DNA of 64,000 nucleotides from Oscillospiraceae bacterium (GCA_031264245.1 JAISEG010000002.1:124001-188000), one strand, 5' to 3'; shown: positions 40,389 through 49,535, counted from the first letter of the stretch. Made by a program: numbers and translations. The notes: generated by a model from the letters alone, not told the origin.

Positions 40389-40916
40389 TCATCTGTTAAT
40401 GGTTTTTCCCGCTCTGCCGCTGACCTTTCTGAGCATAAAGTTGACAGCCTCGAATGTCGCGCAGTATTTATCCACCGACGAGACGATATACGTCTCTATG
40501 TGCCTCGGCGTCTCGGTGCAGGAGGGCCACATGTGGTTGAGGATTATTTCCTCCTCCTTCCCTGTCAGCTCGCACAGGGTTCTGGCGTTTTCCAGAGCCT
40601 GCCTGGGATGTATATACTTGTGGTGCCGCCTAAAGCCCGAGGTTTTATAGTCATAGAAGAACAAATCATGGAGCAGTCCGCCCCTCGCGGCCGCCCTTGA
40701 ATCGAAGCCCAGCTTTTCCGCCAAAAGATATGAGTAGTAAGCAACGTTTAAACAATGCTGAAGCCTGCTTATGTCCATGTGATGCCTGTATTCCGCGAGC
40801 CGCTGAACCATTTCCGTATCAGCCAAATCCTCGATACAGTCGTAAAACGACTGTGCCAATTCGCTGTTTTCATCATCCAAACGTATTTTAGAGCCCATCG
40901 CTTTAATATATATCAC
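40389..40916 (-). CDS. HD-domain hydrolase
   Basis: About 175 residues. The HD signature is LQHCLNVAYYSYLLAEKLG and GGLLHDLFFYD, with a later conserved LNHMWP and a SSVDKYCATFE end, as in small clostridial HD-family phosphohydrolases. The substrate is unknown. The start is ambiguous: a GTG at 40914-40916 has GTGAGGG eight bases before it, a GTG at 40929-40931 has no such site, and an ATG at 40898 has a poor one. Confidence 0.75.
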   Translation of the reverse strand: MIYIKAMGSKIRLDDENSELAQSFYDCIEDLADTEMVQRLAEYRHHMDISRLQHCLNVAYYSYLLAEKLGFDSRAAARGGLLHDLFFYDYKTSGFRRHHKYIHPRQALENARTLCELTGKEEEIILNHMWPSCTETPRHIETYIVSSVDKYCATFEAVNFMLRKVSGRAGKTINR

Positions 40917-41105
40917 TAATAAAACCCTCACAAAACCGTAATGTCATACTAAACCGCAATATGAGTATCAACAAGTGCCATGATAGCATAATTTCAGCCG
41001 GGATTCAAGCACATAATTTGCATGGAAAACCTTATTATTCCAAAAAACAGAAGAAAAATTCAGAACCTGTTCTCATAGCCTGTCGCAAATTTCTGCCCGC
41101 AAGCC

Positions 41106-43496
41106 TCAGCTGTTTACCCAGCTGGCGGCTATCCTCGCCGGAATCTGCCATAAAATAAGAAACAGCATCAGATTGAACGGACTTGCCGCCGCGGGAGCGT
41201 GGATATACATGAGCAGAAACATGATAAGCATACCGATCACAACGCTTGCCGCCGATATTATCAAACAGGTTTTAGTCGCCTTTTTCAGGCTTCTCGCGCA
41301 TATCAGACTTTCGACATAGTGCCCCAGCCCCTCCCGCCCGATAACGGCGAGCGGCTTTGAGGGGGTCTCCCTGTCCCCGCCGGAAAGCGCCAAACGGTCG
41401 GCAATGGGCGGAAAATCAGCCGTATCGGTGGAAATCTTGAACTTCGCCTCTATCATGGAGGGGGTTATGTTGAAGTCGCGAACGGCAAATACCGGGGTGA
41501 TATTGTTTCTCGCAAGTACCGTAAGCGCGTTTTTAACCGGGTTGTTTACCGTGTAGTTCACCGCGAAAACACCCGCAAGCTCCTGATTTATCGCGACAAA
41601 CACAGTGCTTTTGATGTTCACGTCCCGGGGTATCTTTATTCCGGTTCTCATCATAAACGAGCCGCTGCCCGCCAGCACGTGATTTCCCGCCACAATGCCG
41701 CCAACCCCGCCGTTCTCGTAAAATTTGAAGTCCTGAACCTCGGTCAGCGCCCCCGCCTGATCGCTGAGAAGGTCGACAAACGGCTTTGCCAAGCCAGCGC
41801 CCGACATGGCAATCAAGCTGGCGGAGTAGGAGATGACCCGCTCCACAGCGTACCCGCCGAATATTTTAAGCCCGTTTAATGATATGCTCCCCGGCGGGAA
41901 AATATCATTGTCGGTTAAAATCAAATCATTCGCCAGGCTGAGCTGCTCCGCCGCCTTCCAGCCCGCAATCGCCTCCCCCATAACACCCAGCCGCTTTGCC
42001 GCCTTGTTGAAGGTCAGATAGAACGGCATCGCAACCGAAAGCGGCGCCGCCGCCGCGCTTATGGCGGCAAGACAGAAGAAAAACCGGTGAGCCTGACCGT
42101 TTCCGATCGAAGCAATCGTGGAAAACGCAATAGACGCGACAATTGTTATCGGAGAAAGCACAGCCCATACCCTTCGCGCCATATCCCGCTTTTCGGTTTG
42201 GTTGACAAAGTATTTCACCTCGTTTACACGCTGCTTGAGGTAAGCGTCATAATTTTCGTACACGTCCCCCTCCAGCGACACAACATACGGCTTTGACATC
42301 GCGGACACGGTTTTGTAGGAGCGAAGCTTCGCGTGCTTAAATTTATTTCTGTAGTACGCGGCAAAGGTCAGCGACACCGAGACCGCCGCGGCATAGGGGT
42401 AGTAGCCCTCCCAGTCGGGACGTACAATGATCATAACTATGTGAAGCAGCGACGCCGCCGCCGCAAACGCAACCGAGCTTTCCATGTTCGGTCTGAGCAG
42501 GATTAAATCGCGTATACCCACCGTCACAGTCTCGATACACATCACCATGACGATCACTTGCAGCGCCGCGCAGGCGAATAGAAAAATAAAGGGGGAGCTT
42601 ATGTAGGTAAACGCATTAAGTACCGGCAGCCCCAGCTTTGGCGCAAAGGTTATGTAGCACAGCAATATGTCGCATACAACGCAGACAAACAGCCTCAGCT
42701 TCATCCTGCCTATCAGGCTTATTATGCCGTTTGCCGCCCCGACTATGTCGATGCTTTCTTCGTATCCGGCTTCCTCCTCCGCCTCCCTTTCCTCTGTCTC
42801 CTCCTCATAAAAAAGGGAAGCCTCGATTTCCTTTTCCTCCTCCTTTGAACCCTCGTTCTGCCCGGCAAGCCCCGCGTCCGATCCAAAGTACTGGGAAAAA
42901 TTCTCCGCAAACAGCTTGTTCGCGTCCTTCGATTCCTTTATTACCTTCCGCTTTTTCGGCTGCTCAGCATCCTTTTTCTTTCTCTTGAACAAGCCCCGCT
43001 TTTGTTCGGGCGCCTCCTCTTCCTCATCCTCAAAAATATGCGCCTTGCCGCCGATTGATTCGCCCCTCTTGCCTTTCTTCTGAACCCGTTCCCCGTCCTC
43101 GCCGGCTTCGACGGCGCTGAAGGTCGCGGCTATCAAATCCGCTATCTTCTTTTCGTCGTCCTCGAATTCATCCCCGGCCGGCGTCCCTGCCCCGGGCGCC
43201 TCGGCTTCAAGGTCATTTTGAGACCCGGCGGACGGCTCAGCCGCTTCGTCATACTCAAACCTTTCCTCGGTTATGATGGTATCTATCTGAACTGTTCCGG
43301 TGTTCAAGGTTTTAAGACCGCCGTTTTTTTCCTCTTTTTGCTCCGGACTGTTTCCGTATTCCGCCAATATATCGTCGAGGGAGAAATCGTATTTGTCCTC
43401 CTCCGAATAGCTCACAAGCAGCTCGTTGTAAGACGCGTCCCCGCTTTTTACAAGCTCCTGGGTATTATTAAATTTTTCGTCTTTTCTTTTTGCCAT
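41106..43496 (-). CDS. P-type-ATPase-like membrane protein with degenerate catalytic motifs
   Basis: A 796-residue protein. Residues 1-250 are acidic, low-complexity and probably disordered. Four membrane segments follow (about 265-395). The layout then follows a P1B-type ATPase: an actuator-like domain, two membrane segments, the stretch AISAAAAPLSVAMPFYLTFNKAAKRLG where P1B pumps have the CPC helix and a GxxxArxGIL stretch, then LILTDNDIFPPGSI in place of the DKTGTLTxG phosphorylation loop (Asp about 529 kept, KTGT lost). A nucleotide-domain-like GGIVAGNHVLAGSG and a hinge-like VNNPVKNALTVLARNNITPVF come next, with two final membrane segments. The TGE and GDGxNDxP motifs are not seen. The protein is unlikely to pump ions. 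Its role is unknown; no known partner lies next to it. Confidence 0.7.
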   Translation of the reverse strand: MAKRKDEKFNNTQELVKSGDASYNELLVSYSEEDKYDFSLDDILAEYGNSPEQKEEKNGGLKTLNTGTVQIDTIITEERFEYDEAAEPSAGSQNDLEAEAPGAGTPAGDEFEDDEKKIADLIAATFSAVEAGEDGERVQKKGKRGESIGGKAHIFEDEEEEAPEQKRGLFKRKKKDAEQPKKRKVIKESKDANKLFAENFSQYFGSDAGLAGQNEGSKEEEKEIEASLFYEEETEEREAEEEAGYEESIDIVGAANGIISLIGRMKLRLFVCVVCDILLCYITFAPKLGLPVLNAFTYISSPFIFLFACAALQVIVMVMCIETVTVGIRDLILLRPNMESSVAFAAAASLLHIVMIIVRPDWEGYYPYAAAVSVSLTFAAYYRNKFKHAKLRSYKTVSAMSKPYVVSLEGDVYENYDAYLKQRVNEVKYFVNQTEKRDMARRVWAVLSPITIVASIAFSTIASIGNGQAHRFFFCLAAISAAAAPLSVAMPFYLTFNKAAKRLGVMGEAIAGWKAAEQLSLANDLILTDNDIFPPGSISLNGLKIFGGYAVERVISYSASLIAMSGAGLAKPFVDLLSDQAGALTEVQDFKFYENGGVGGIVAGNHVLAGSGSFMMRTGIKIPRDVNIKSTVFVAINQELAGVFAVNYTVNNPVKNALTVLARNNITPVFAVRDFNITPSMIEAKFKISTDTADFPPIADRLALSGGDRETPSKPLAVIGREGLGHYVESLICARSLKKATKTCLIISAASVVIGMLIMFLLMYIHAPAAASPFNLMLFLILWQIPARIAASWVNS

Positions 43497-43608
43497 AATT
43501 ACAGCTTCACAAATCATACCCCGGCAGCGCGGTCCTGTTCGGTATTACCGGCGCTGCGCGAATGGATAATTATTCTTCCTTTCGAAAAATGGGAGGTCCT
43601 TCCCCTCA

Positions 43609-44421
43609 TCAAAACGGCTGCAGCCTCTGCCTGACCGCTTCGTACAGCACCACGGCGGCGGCGGCGGACGCGTTGAGCGAGCCTACCTTTCCAAGCATGG
43701 GGATGGAAACCCTGTAATCGCAGTTTTCAAGCACAAGGCGGCTTATCCCCTCCCCCTCGGAGCCGATGACTATCACGCACGGCACATTGAAATTTACGCT
43801 GTACAGCGGGCTTTCACCCTCGCCTGCCGCGCCGAATATCCAAAATCCGTTTTCCTTGAGCTTTTTAAGCGCGGCGGTAAGGTTGGACACGCGCGCCACC
43901 TTCATATGCTCCAGCGCGCCCGCCGACACCTTGGAAACCACGGCGGTAAGTCCGGCGGACCGTCTCTTCTGAACCACCACCGCTTTAGCTCCGGCGGCTT
44001 CCGCCGTACGGATTATCCCGCCCAGGTTGTTGGAATCGGTGATCCCGTCGCACACCACAAAAAGCGGCGGTCTGCCCTTATCCTCGGCATATGAGGACAC
44101 AGCCTCGTTTACGACCTCATCGAAGTCGGCATATTCACGCGCCGGGATGTGCGCTATTACCCCCTGATGCGCCCGCGTAACGCTCATAATGTCCAGCTTT
44201 TTCCTGTCCACCTCGACGATTGCGGCGCCGTTTTCCCGCGCCGCCGCGACGATGTAGCCCAGCAGCCTGTCCTGTTCCTTTTGGACAAACAGCTTGTCTA
44301 TCTTCCTGCCCGCCCTGCACGCCTCGAGCACAGGATTTCTCCCCTCGATGATGCCGTCCGTTTCGGCGTCGGAGACGCTGTTCGACCTTGTTATACCGTT
44401 GTTTAAATTATTTTTTTTCAT
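43609..44421 (-). CDS. rlmB: 23S rRNA 2'-O-methyltransferase, SpoU/TrmH family (RlmB-like)
   Basis: SAM-dependent RNA ribose methyltransferase. The 270-residue protein has an N-terminal substrate-binding domain starting EGRNPVLEACRAGRKIDKLFV and the knotted SPOUT domain with motif 1 DSNNLGGIIRTAEAAGA, motif 2 VIVIGSEGEGISRLV and motif 3 VSIPMLGKVGSLNASAAAAVVLYE. In Firmicutes the RlmB-type enzyme is often beside cysS and mini-III; that context is absent here, so assignment to G2251 of 23S rRNA is by family only. Confidence 0.9.
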   Translation of the reverse strand: MKKNNLNNGITRSNSVSDAETDGIIEGRNPVLEACRAGRKIDKLFVQKEQDRLLGYIVAAARENGAAIVEVDRKKLDIMSVTRAHQGVIAHIPAREYADFDEVVNEAVSSYAEDKGRPPLFVVCDGITDSNNLGGIIRTAEAAGAKAVVVQKRRSAGLTAVVSKVSAGALEHMKVARVSNLTAALKKLKENGFWIFGAAGEGESPLYSVNFNVPCVIVIGSEGEGISRLVLENCDYRVSIPMLGKVGSLNASAAAAVVLYEAVRQRLQPF

Positions 44422-44466
44422 CTTACCTCATATTTTGCCATTCATGTTTGTTTGCAATGTAGATAT

Positions 44467-44540
44467 TATACCATAGGCGCGCACGCCGTAATGGTATATT
44501 TATTTAATCGGCGTATAATGTCCGCTTGTGGACATTATAC
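44467..44540 (-). repeat. Composite palindromic repeat (P1-linker-P2), solo copy
   Basis: P2 at 44467-44498 (TATACCAT...ATGGTATA) and P1 at 44513-44540 (GTATAATGTCC...GGACATTATAC) are joined by a 14-base linker. On the minus strand the order and linker (GCCGATTAAATAAA) match the copies at 55,938-56,120. A plus-strand T-run follows P1, so it may also end transcription. Confidence 0.8.
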
Positions 44541-44703
44541 CACATGTTTTTTTGTATTTAAAGTAAATACTTCTATTTTAATAAAATGGTAATGCTTTTT
44601 GTCGAATTGTTAATATATTTTAATTTAAATTTGTGAATACTGTAATATAGGCGAACACTGTAATATTAAGCGGAAATCTATAAGGAAAGATGACGGTATA
44701 AAT

Positions 44704-44850
44704 ATGAAAAAGAATAAAAACAAGGGCGCGGATAAAATCGTACAGGCGGGGATATATCCGTCGGACAGGGAGGCTCACGGACACGCTCCGGTGACAGACG
44801 ATATCCATGTGAAGGAAGCGCGGGACTGGGTGAATCACAACAAAAAATAG
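44704..44850 (+). CDS. Small DUF3787 / CDIF630_02480-like spore surface protein
   Basis: A 48-residue protein starting MKKNKNKGADKIVQAG and ending VKEARDWVNHNKK. The C-terminal V-x-E-A-(R/K)-D/E-W-V-x-x-N-x-K pattern is the hallmark of the DUF3787 family, which is linked to the spore surface in Clostridioides. AAGGAAAGATG stands before the ATG. The gene sits between two palindromic elements and is monocistronic. It is strong evidence that the host forms spores. Confidence 0.75.
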   Translation: MKKNKNKGADKIVQAGIYPSDREAHGHAPVTDDIHVKEARDWVNHNKK

Positions 44851-44882
44851 TACGCTGTATTGCAGTATACTATAATTTGTTG

Positions 44883-44942
44883 TATAATTCTAACTGTTGT
44901 ATATTGTCCGCAAGCGGACAATATACAACAGTTAGAATTATA
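44883..44942. terminator. 29-bp-arm perfect palindrome
   Basis: Arms 44883-44911 and 44914-44942 are exact reverse complements around AA. The core GTCCGCAAGCGGAC is the same as in the P1 repeats. It lies between the small spore protein gene and the glycosyltransferase start, 23 bases before the latter's ATG. Confidence 0.8.
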
Positions 44943-44965
44943 TTTGAAAGATACGGAGTATCCTT

Positions 44966-46621
44966 ATGAACCTTATAAATAAACAGGTAAAGCTGACCTC
45001 CTCCAATATTTGTTTATCTCTGTGCTTCTCTCTTATTTTCGTATTTTTTCTCCAAAATTTTATGTATTACCTCACCCTGCCGGTCATTATTCTGAGTACA
45101 GCCTCCCTCTTTCTCGCGCTTTTGCTGCTCTGCCTTCACCTGAATCTTTCAAACAGCGGTCTGGCGCTCGCCTTCACACTCGCCGCCGTCGCGATGGTCG
45201 CGCGTGTGCTGATGATAGATTTCCGCTCGGGGGACTACAACTCGTTTCTGGGTAACTGGGTGCAGTATTTTCGCGACAACGGCGGCTTTTCCGCCTTGAA
45301 AAGCAGTATCGGCGACTACAACTTCCCCTATCTGTACTTTCTATCGTTCTTCTCCTACCTGCCGGTCGACGACCTGTACCTCATCAAATTTTTGTCGATT
45401 TTCGCGGACATTCTGCTTGCCTTTTACTCAATGAAGCTTGTGTCCCACTTCACAAAAAACGAAAATTTGCAGTTTCTCACCTTTTTTATCATCCTGCTCC
45501 TGCCCACAGTTTGCTTAAATTCGGCAAAATGGGCGCAGTGCGACTCGATATACGTCCTGTTTGCGGTCATGTCGGTCTATTACATGTTTAAAAATAAGCC
45601 GCTGCTTGCCGTTTCGATGATCGCCGTCTCCTTTTCCTTCAAATTGCAGGCTATTTTTATCCTTCCCATATTCGCGGCATTTGTGATAACAGGCAGGCTG
45701 AAGCTGCACCGGCTGTTCGCGTTTCCGGCGGTCTTTCTTCTCGCCGCCCTTCCCGCCATCATCGCGGGGCGCGCGCCGCTGGACTCCATCCTTATCTATT
45801 TCAATCAGACCGGCAGCTACAGCTCCCACCTCTCCCTAAACGCGCCGTCCATTTTCGCCTTTATCCAGAATCCCCCCGCGAACACGGCGCTGTACTCGAT
45901 AGCCGGAATAATTTTAGCCGCGGTTTCGGTGTTTGCCGTCCTCTTTGTCTGCTATATAAAGAAAAAGGAAATTACAGACAGGCATCTTCTTGAGCTTATC
46001 TTATTCCTGTCCGTTTCAATACCCTTTTTCCTCCCGTCCATGCATGAGCGCTACTTCTATCCGGCGGACGTCTTTTCGGTGATATGCGCTATCTCGCTGG
46101 CGAAAAACCTGTTTGTCCCGGCGCTTGTCCAATTCGCGTCCTGGGTCGGCTACGACGCCTACCTCACGGGGTATTACAGGCTGAATATACGCTTCGGCGC
46201 AACCGCGGTGTTCCTTGCGCTTGCCGCGGTTGCCGTATCGGTTTACAACGACTTATTCAGGGGAAAGCCCGGCGCTGTTCCCGACTCCGCGTCCCCCGCC
46301 GCTCCTCCGCCGCAGACCGAAGCTCCGCCTCCCCCGCGTCCCGGAACGGAGGCGAAACGGGAGCTCGTCGAAATGCCGGAGCCGTTCGACGAAACCACAC
46401 AGGCGCTGCTTGAAAAGCTGGGGGTGAGCAGTATCCCCCCGGTTTCCCTGCTGATACCGGAGAAGCTGGACGAGCTTTCGGAGACCTTTGACGAGCTTGT
46501 GGAGGCTATGAATATCGATGAACTCTCTCCCGGCAGCACCAAAGCCGCTTTGATGACAAAGCTCCGTTCGGGTATCGTCAAGCTGTATGAATACACCGAA
46601 AATAATAGCAATTCCAGATAA
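44966..46621 (+). CDS. GT-C glycosyltransferase (Gpi18-like mannosyltransferase family)
   Basis: A 551-residue polytopic membrane protein with about ten hydrophobic segments. The first loop carries the acidic signature DFRSGDYNSFLGNWVQYF expected for GT-C enzymes that use lipid-phosphate sugars, and KWAQCDSIYVLF and LPSMHERYFYPADVF are family landmarks. The enzyme probably glycosylates a surface polymer or protein outside the membrane. A Pro-rich linker (about 440-470) and a unique soluble C-terminal tail of about 80 residues are unusual. GAAAGATACGGAG precedes the ATG. Confidence 0.82.
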   Translation: MNLINKQVKLTSSNICLSLCFSLIFVFFLQNFMYYLTLPVIILSTASLFLALLLLCLHLNLSNSGLALAFTLAAVAMVARVLMIDFRSGDYNSFLGNWVQYFRDNGGFSALKSSIGDYNFPYLYFLSFFSYLPVDDLYLIKFLSIFADILLAFYSMKLVSHFTKNENLQFLTFFIILLLPTVCLNSAKWAQCDSIYVLFAVMSVYYMFKNKPLLAVSMIAVSFSFKLQAIFILPIFAAFVITGRLKLHRLFAFPAVFLLAALPAIIAGRAPLDSILIYFNQTGSYSSHLSLNAPSIFAFIQNPPANTALYSIAGIILAAVSVFAVLFVCYIKKKEITDRHLLELILFLSVSIPFFLPSMHERYFYPADVFSVICAISLAKNLFVPALVQFASWVGYDAYLTGYYRLNIRFGATAVFLALAAVAVSVYNDLFRGKPGAVPDSASPAAPPPQTEAPPPPRPGTEAKRELVEMPEPFDETTQALLEKLGVSSIPPVSLLIPEKLDELSETFDELVEAMNIDELSPGSTKAALMTKLRSGIVKLYEYTENNSNSR

Positions 46622-46655
46622 GAAACATTAGAATTAAAGAAGGATGGTCACAACA

Positions 46656-48923
46656 ATGATAACCGTACAGACTAACGGCGCCATATATAAGGGCGGCTCA
46701 CTCCTCCCCGCCGGGGGGGAAAGCGCGGCGGACATAAGCAGCAAAGCCCGCGCTCGGGAAAAAACTATCTCGTACAAGCTCCTCTCGTCGCACAACACCT
46801 CCGGCAGTATGGATAATCTGAAGCTGCGCTTTGACGCGCTCGCCTCGCACGACATCACGTATGTCGGAATAATCCAGACCGCGCGGGCAAGCGGGCTTAC
46901 CGAGTTTCCCCTCCCCTACGTCCTTACAAACTGCCACAACAGCCTGTGCGCCGTCGGCGGAACCATCAACGAGGACGACCACTTATTCGGGCTATCCGCC
47001 GCGAAAAAGTACGGCGGCGAGTTCGTGCCCGCCCACCTTGCCGTCATCCACACATACATGCGTGAAAATTACGCCAAGAGCGGCGGCATGATTTTAGCCT
47101 CGGACAGCCACACGAGGTACGGACCGGTCGGCAGCATGTCGATAGGCGAGGGCGGTCCCGAGCTTGTCAAGCAGCTTCTCGGCCGTACATACGATATCAA
47201 ATATCCCGAAATAACCGCCGTCTATCTGTCCGGCAAGCCCCGTCCCGGCGTCGGGCCGCAGGACGTCGCCATTTCTCTGATCGGCGCGGTGTTCGGCGAC
47301 GGTCTTGTAAAGAACAAGGTGCTGGAGTTTGTCGGTCCGGGGGTGAAAAACCTGTCGATGGATTTCCGATTCGGCATCGACGTCATGACCACCGAAACCA
47401 CCTGCCTCAGCTCCGTTTGGCAAACCGACGGGACTGTGCGGGAATACCTGACCTGTCACGGACGCCCCGGCGACTTTGCGGCGCTGGAGCCGGAGGACGG
47501 CGCGTACTACGACAGCGCGGTGTATATAGACCTTGACAAGGCCGAGCCGATGATAGCCCTCCCCTTCCACCCGTCAAACGCGTATACCATAAGGGAGTTC
47601 AAGGAAAACATGACCGACATTTTAGCTGCCACCGACGCGGAGACAGCCAGGCTGCTAAAGCTTTCCGCGCCGGGCGGTTCGCTGCTGAGCAAGGTGCGCG
47701 GCGGCAGGTTTATGACCGACCAGGCGTTTGTCGGCGGCTGCTCAGGCGGCCTGTATCAAAATATTATGCATATGACCGATATCCTGGACGGCGGCTCCAT
47801 AGATTCCGGCGCGTTTTCCCTCTCGGTCTACCCCGCAAGCCAGCCCATGATGCTAAAGCTCACCGAAAACGGTTCCCTTTCCAAGCTTATGCAGGCGGGC
47901 GCGGTGATACGCAGCGCGTTCTGCGGTCCCTGCTTCGGCGCTGGGGACACTCCGGCAAACGGCGCGTTCTCCATACGCCACTCCACCCGGAACTTCCCCA
48001 ACCGCGAGGGCTCAAAGCCGTCGGACGGTCAGATATCCTACGTCGCCCTGATGGACGCGCGCTCCATCGCCGCCACCGCGGTAAACGGCGGCGCGCTCAC
48101 CTCAGCCTTCGAGCTGGACTCCCCGCCCGCAAACGAGGTCACAACCGACTACACCCACAATCCTTCGCCGTATAAGCGCCGCGTCTACTTCGGAGTTGGC
48201 GAGCCAAAGCCGGAGGAGCCGCTGGTATTCGGTCCGAATATCGCGGACTGGCCGGAGCAGCTCCCGCTGCCGGAAAATCTTTTGATCGAGGTCGCCTCCG
48301 CCATATACGACCCCGTCACCACCACCGACGAGCTCATCCCTTCCGGCGAAACCTCCTCCTACCGCTCGAATCCCATGAAGCTCGCCTCCTTCACCCTCTC
48401 CAGAAAGGATCCGGGCTATGTCGGGCGCACCCAGGCTGTGGGGCGGCTTGAGACCGAACGCAGAGCCGCGGTTTTGTCGGGCGCTGCCCCCTCCGCCGCG
48501 CTCAGCGAGTACCTCGGGGAGCTTGAGATGGAAAGCTGGGGCATCGGTTCCGCCGTATTCGCCCTGAAGCCCGGTGACGGCTCGGCGCGGGAGCAGGCCG
48601 CCTCCTGCCAGAGGGTGCTGGGCGGCGTGGCGAACATCGCCGGAGACTACGCGACGAAGCGGTACCGCTCCAACGTAGTAAACTGGGGTATGCTGCCCTT
48701 CACCCTCAAAAACGCGGACAGCTTCGGCATCAAGGCCGGGGACAGGGTCTATGTGCGCGGCATACGCGCGGCGCTTCTGGAGAATAAAACCTCCGTACCC
48801 GCCGTATTGTCGCGGGACGGGAAAGAAACAGCCATAACCCTTGACCTGCCCGCCATGAGCAGGGATGAAACCGACGTAATCCTCGCCGGATGCCTGATAA
48901 ATTACTACAATACCAAGGATTGA
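46656..48923 (+). CDS. Aconitase-family hydratase
   Basis: Fe-S hydratase of about 755 residues. The substrate and cluster motifs are ASDSHTRYGPVGSMSIGEGG, the first cluster Cys in VGGCSGGLYQNIMHM, and CGPCFGAGDTPANGAFSIRHSTRNFPNREGS with the other two Cys. A swivel-domain-like C-terminus has SCQRVLGGVANIAGDYATKRYRSNVVNWGMLPF. The layout is that of the firmicute hydratase group annotated as aconitate hydratase; other substrates are possible because the N-terminus diverges from AcnA/AcnB. The start at 46656 follows AAGGATGG. It has no TCA-cycle neighbours. Confidence 0.85.
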   Translation: MITVQTNGAIYKGGSLLPAGGESAADISSKARAREKTISYKLLSSHNTSGSMDNLKLRFDALASHDITYVGIIQTARASGLTEFPLPYVLTNCHNSLCAVGGTINEDDHLFGLSAAKKYGGEFVPAHLAVIHTYMRENYAKSGGMILASDSHTRYGPVGSMSIGEGGPELVKQLLGRTYDIKYPEITAVYLSGKPRPGVGPQDVAISLIGAVFGDGLVKNKVLEFVGPGVKNLSMDFRFGIDVMTTETTCLSSVWQTDGTVREYLTCHGRPGDFAALEPEDGAYYDSAVYIDLDKAEPMIALPFHPSNAYTIREFKENMTDILAATDAETARLLKLSAPGGSLLSKVRGGRFMTDQAFVGGCSGGLYQNIMHMTDILDGGSIDSGAFSLSVYPASQPMMLKLTENGSLSKLMQAGAVIRSAFCGPCFGAGDTPANGAFSIRHSTRNFPNREGSKPSDGQISYVALMDARSIAATAVNGGALTSAFELDSPPANEVTTDYTHNPSPYKRRVYFGVGEPKPEEPLVFGPNIADWPEQLPLPENLLIEVASAIYDPVTTTDELIPSGETSSYRSNPMKLASFTLSRKDPGYVGRTQAVGRLETERRAAVLSGAAPSAALSEYLGELEMESWGIGSAVFALKPGDGSAREQAASCQRVLGGVANIAGDYATKRYRSNVVNWGMLPFTLKNADSFGIKAGDRVYVRGIRAALLENKTSVPAVLSRDGKETAITLDLPAMSRDETDVILAGCLINYYNTKD

Positions 48924-48939
48924 AAATAATAATATTGGG

Positions 48940-48987
48940 GATAAAATACATCAGGCAGGTGAAATCACCTGCCTGATGTATTTTATC
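48940..48987. terminator. Bidirectional terminator, 23-bp arms
   Basis: Arms 48940-48962 and 48965-48987 are exact reverse complements around AA, between convergent genes (hydratase ends 48923, CD1247-like ends 48993). The outer parts are A/T-rich on both sides, as expected for a shared terminator. Confidence 0.8.
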
Positions 48988-48992
48988 AAATT

Positions 48993-49484
48993 TTATTCGT
49001 CGCCGTCCTCGTCGTCAGGGAATCCGATTTCCAGCTTTTCGCCGCAGCTCGGACATTCGAAGTAGCCGTCGTGGTACATTTCCTCGCTGATTTGTATGGG
49101 CTTCCCGCAGGAGGGGCACTCCAGCTCAAGCGATTCGATATCCCCATGGGAATGGTGGTGATGCCCGTGCCCGTGTCCGTGTCCGTGCGAATGACCGTGA
49201 GGGCAGCCGCAGCCTCCGCAGCCCTCCTCGTCTCCGTCCTCGTCCTCGTCCTCATCCTCAAAGATCGAATCGACGAATTCAACAAGGTTTTCCACTTCCT
49301 CCTCGACCTCGGTCATGTCGTCCTCGAGGTCGGATATGTCCTCGTTTAAGTCGTCAACCTCGTCCGCCAGCTCTTCAAAGGCGTCAACAAGAGCGATCAG
49401 CAGCTTGCGTTCAGGCGTGCTGCCGTCAATGCCCAGTCCTTCACAAAGTCCTTTTAAGTGCGCAGCCTTCTTTTTGATATCCAT
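48993..49484 (-). CDS. CD1247-like acidic, His-rich zinc-ribbon protein
   Basis: A 163-residue cytoplasmic protein. Residues 1-80 match the CD1247 N-terminal domain (KKAAHLKGLCEGL... and an acidic coiled coil EELADEVDDLNEDISDLEDD). An Asp/Glu run is followed by a CGGCGCP motif and a His-Gly repeat (about ten His), then a zinc ribbon CPSCGKP...CPSCGEK. The His cluster suggests metal storage or sensing, which is inference. AAAGGATTGCTA precedes the ATG at 49482-49484. It lies downstream of efp. Confidence 0.82.
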   Translation of the reverse strand: MDIKKKAAHLKGLCEGLGIDGSTPERKLLIALVDAFEELADEVDDLNEDISDLEDDMTEVEEEVENLVEFVDSIFEDEDEDEDGDEEGCGGCGCPHGHSHGHGHGHGHHHHSHGDIESLELECPSCGKPIQISEEMYHDGYFECPSCGEKLEIGFPDDEDGDE

Positions 49485-49535
49485 TAGCAATCCTTTCTGT
49501 TTCAGCTGTTATTTGTAGTTTTATTTATAATCTAA

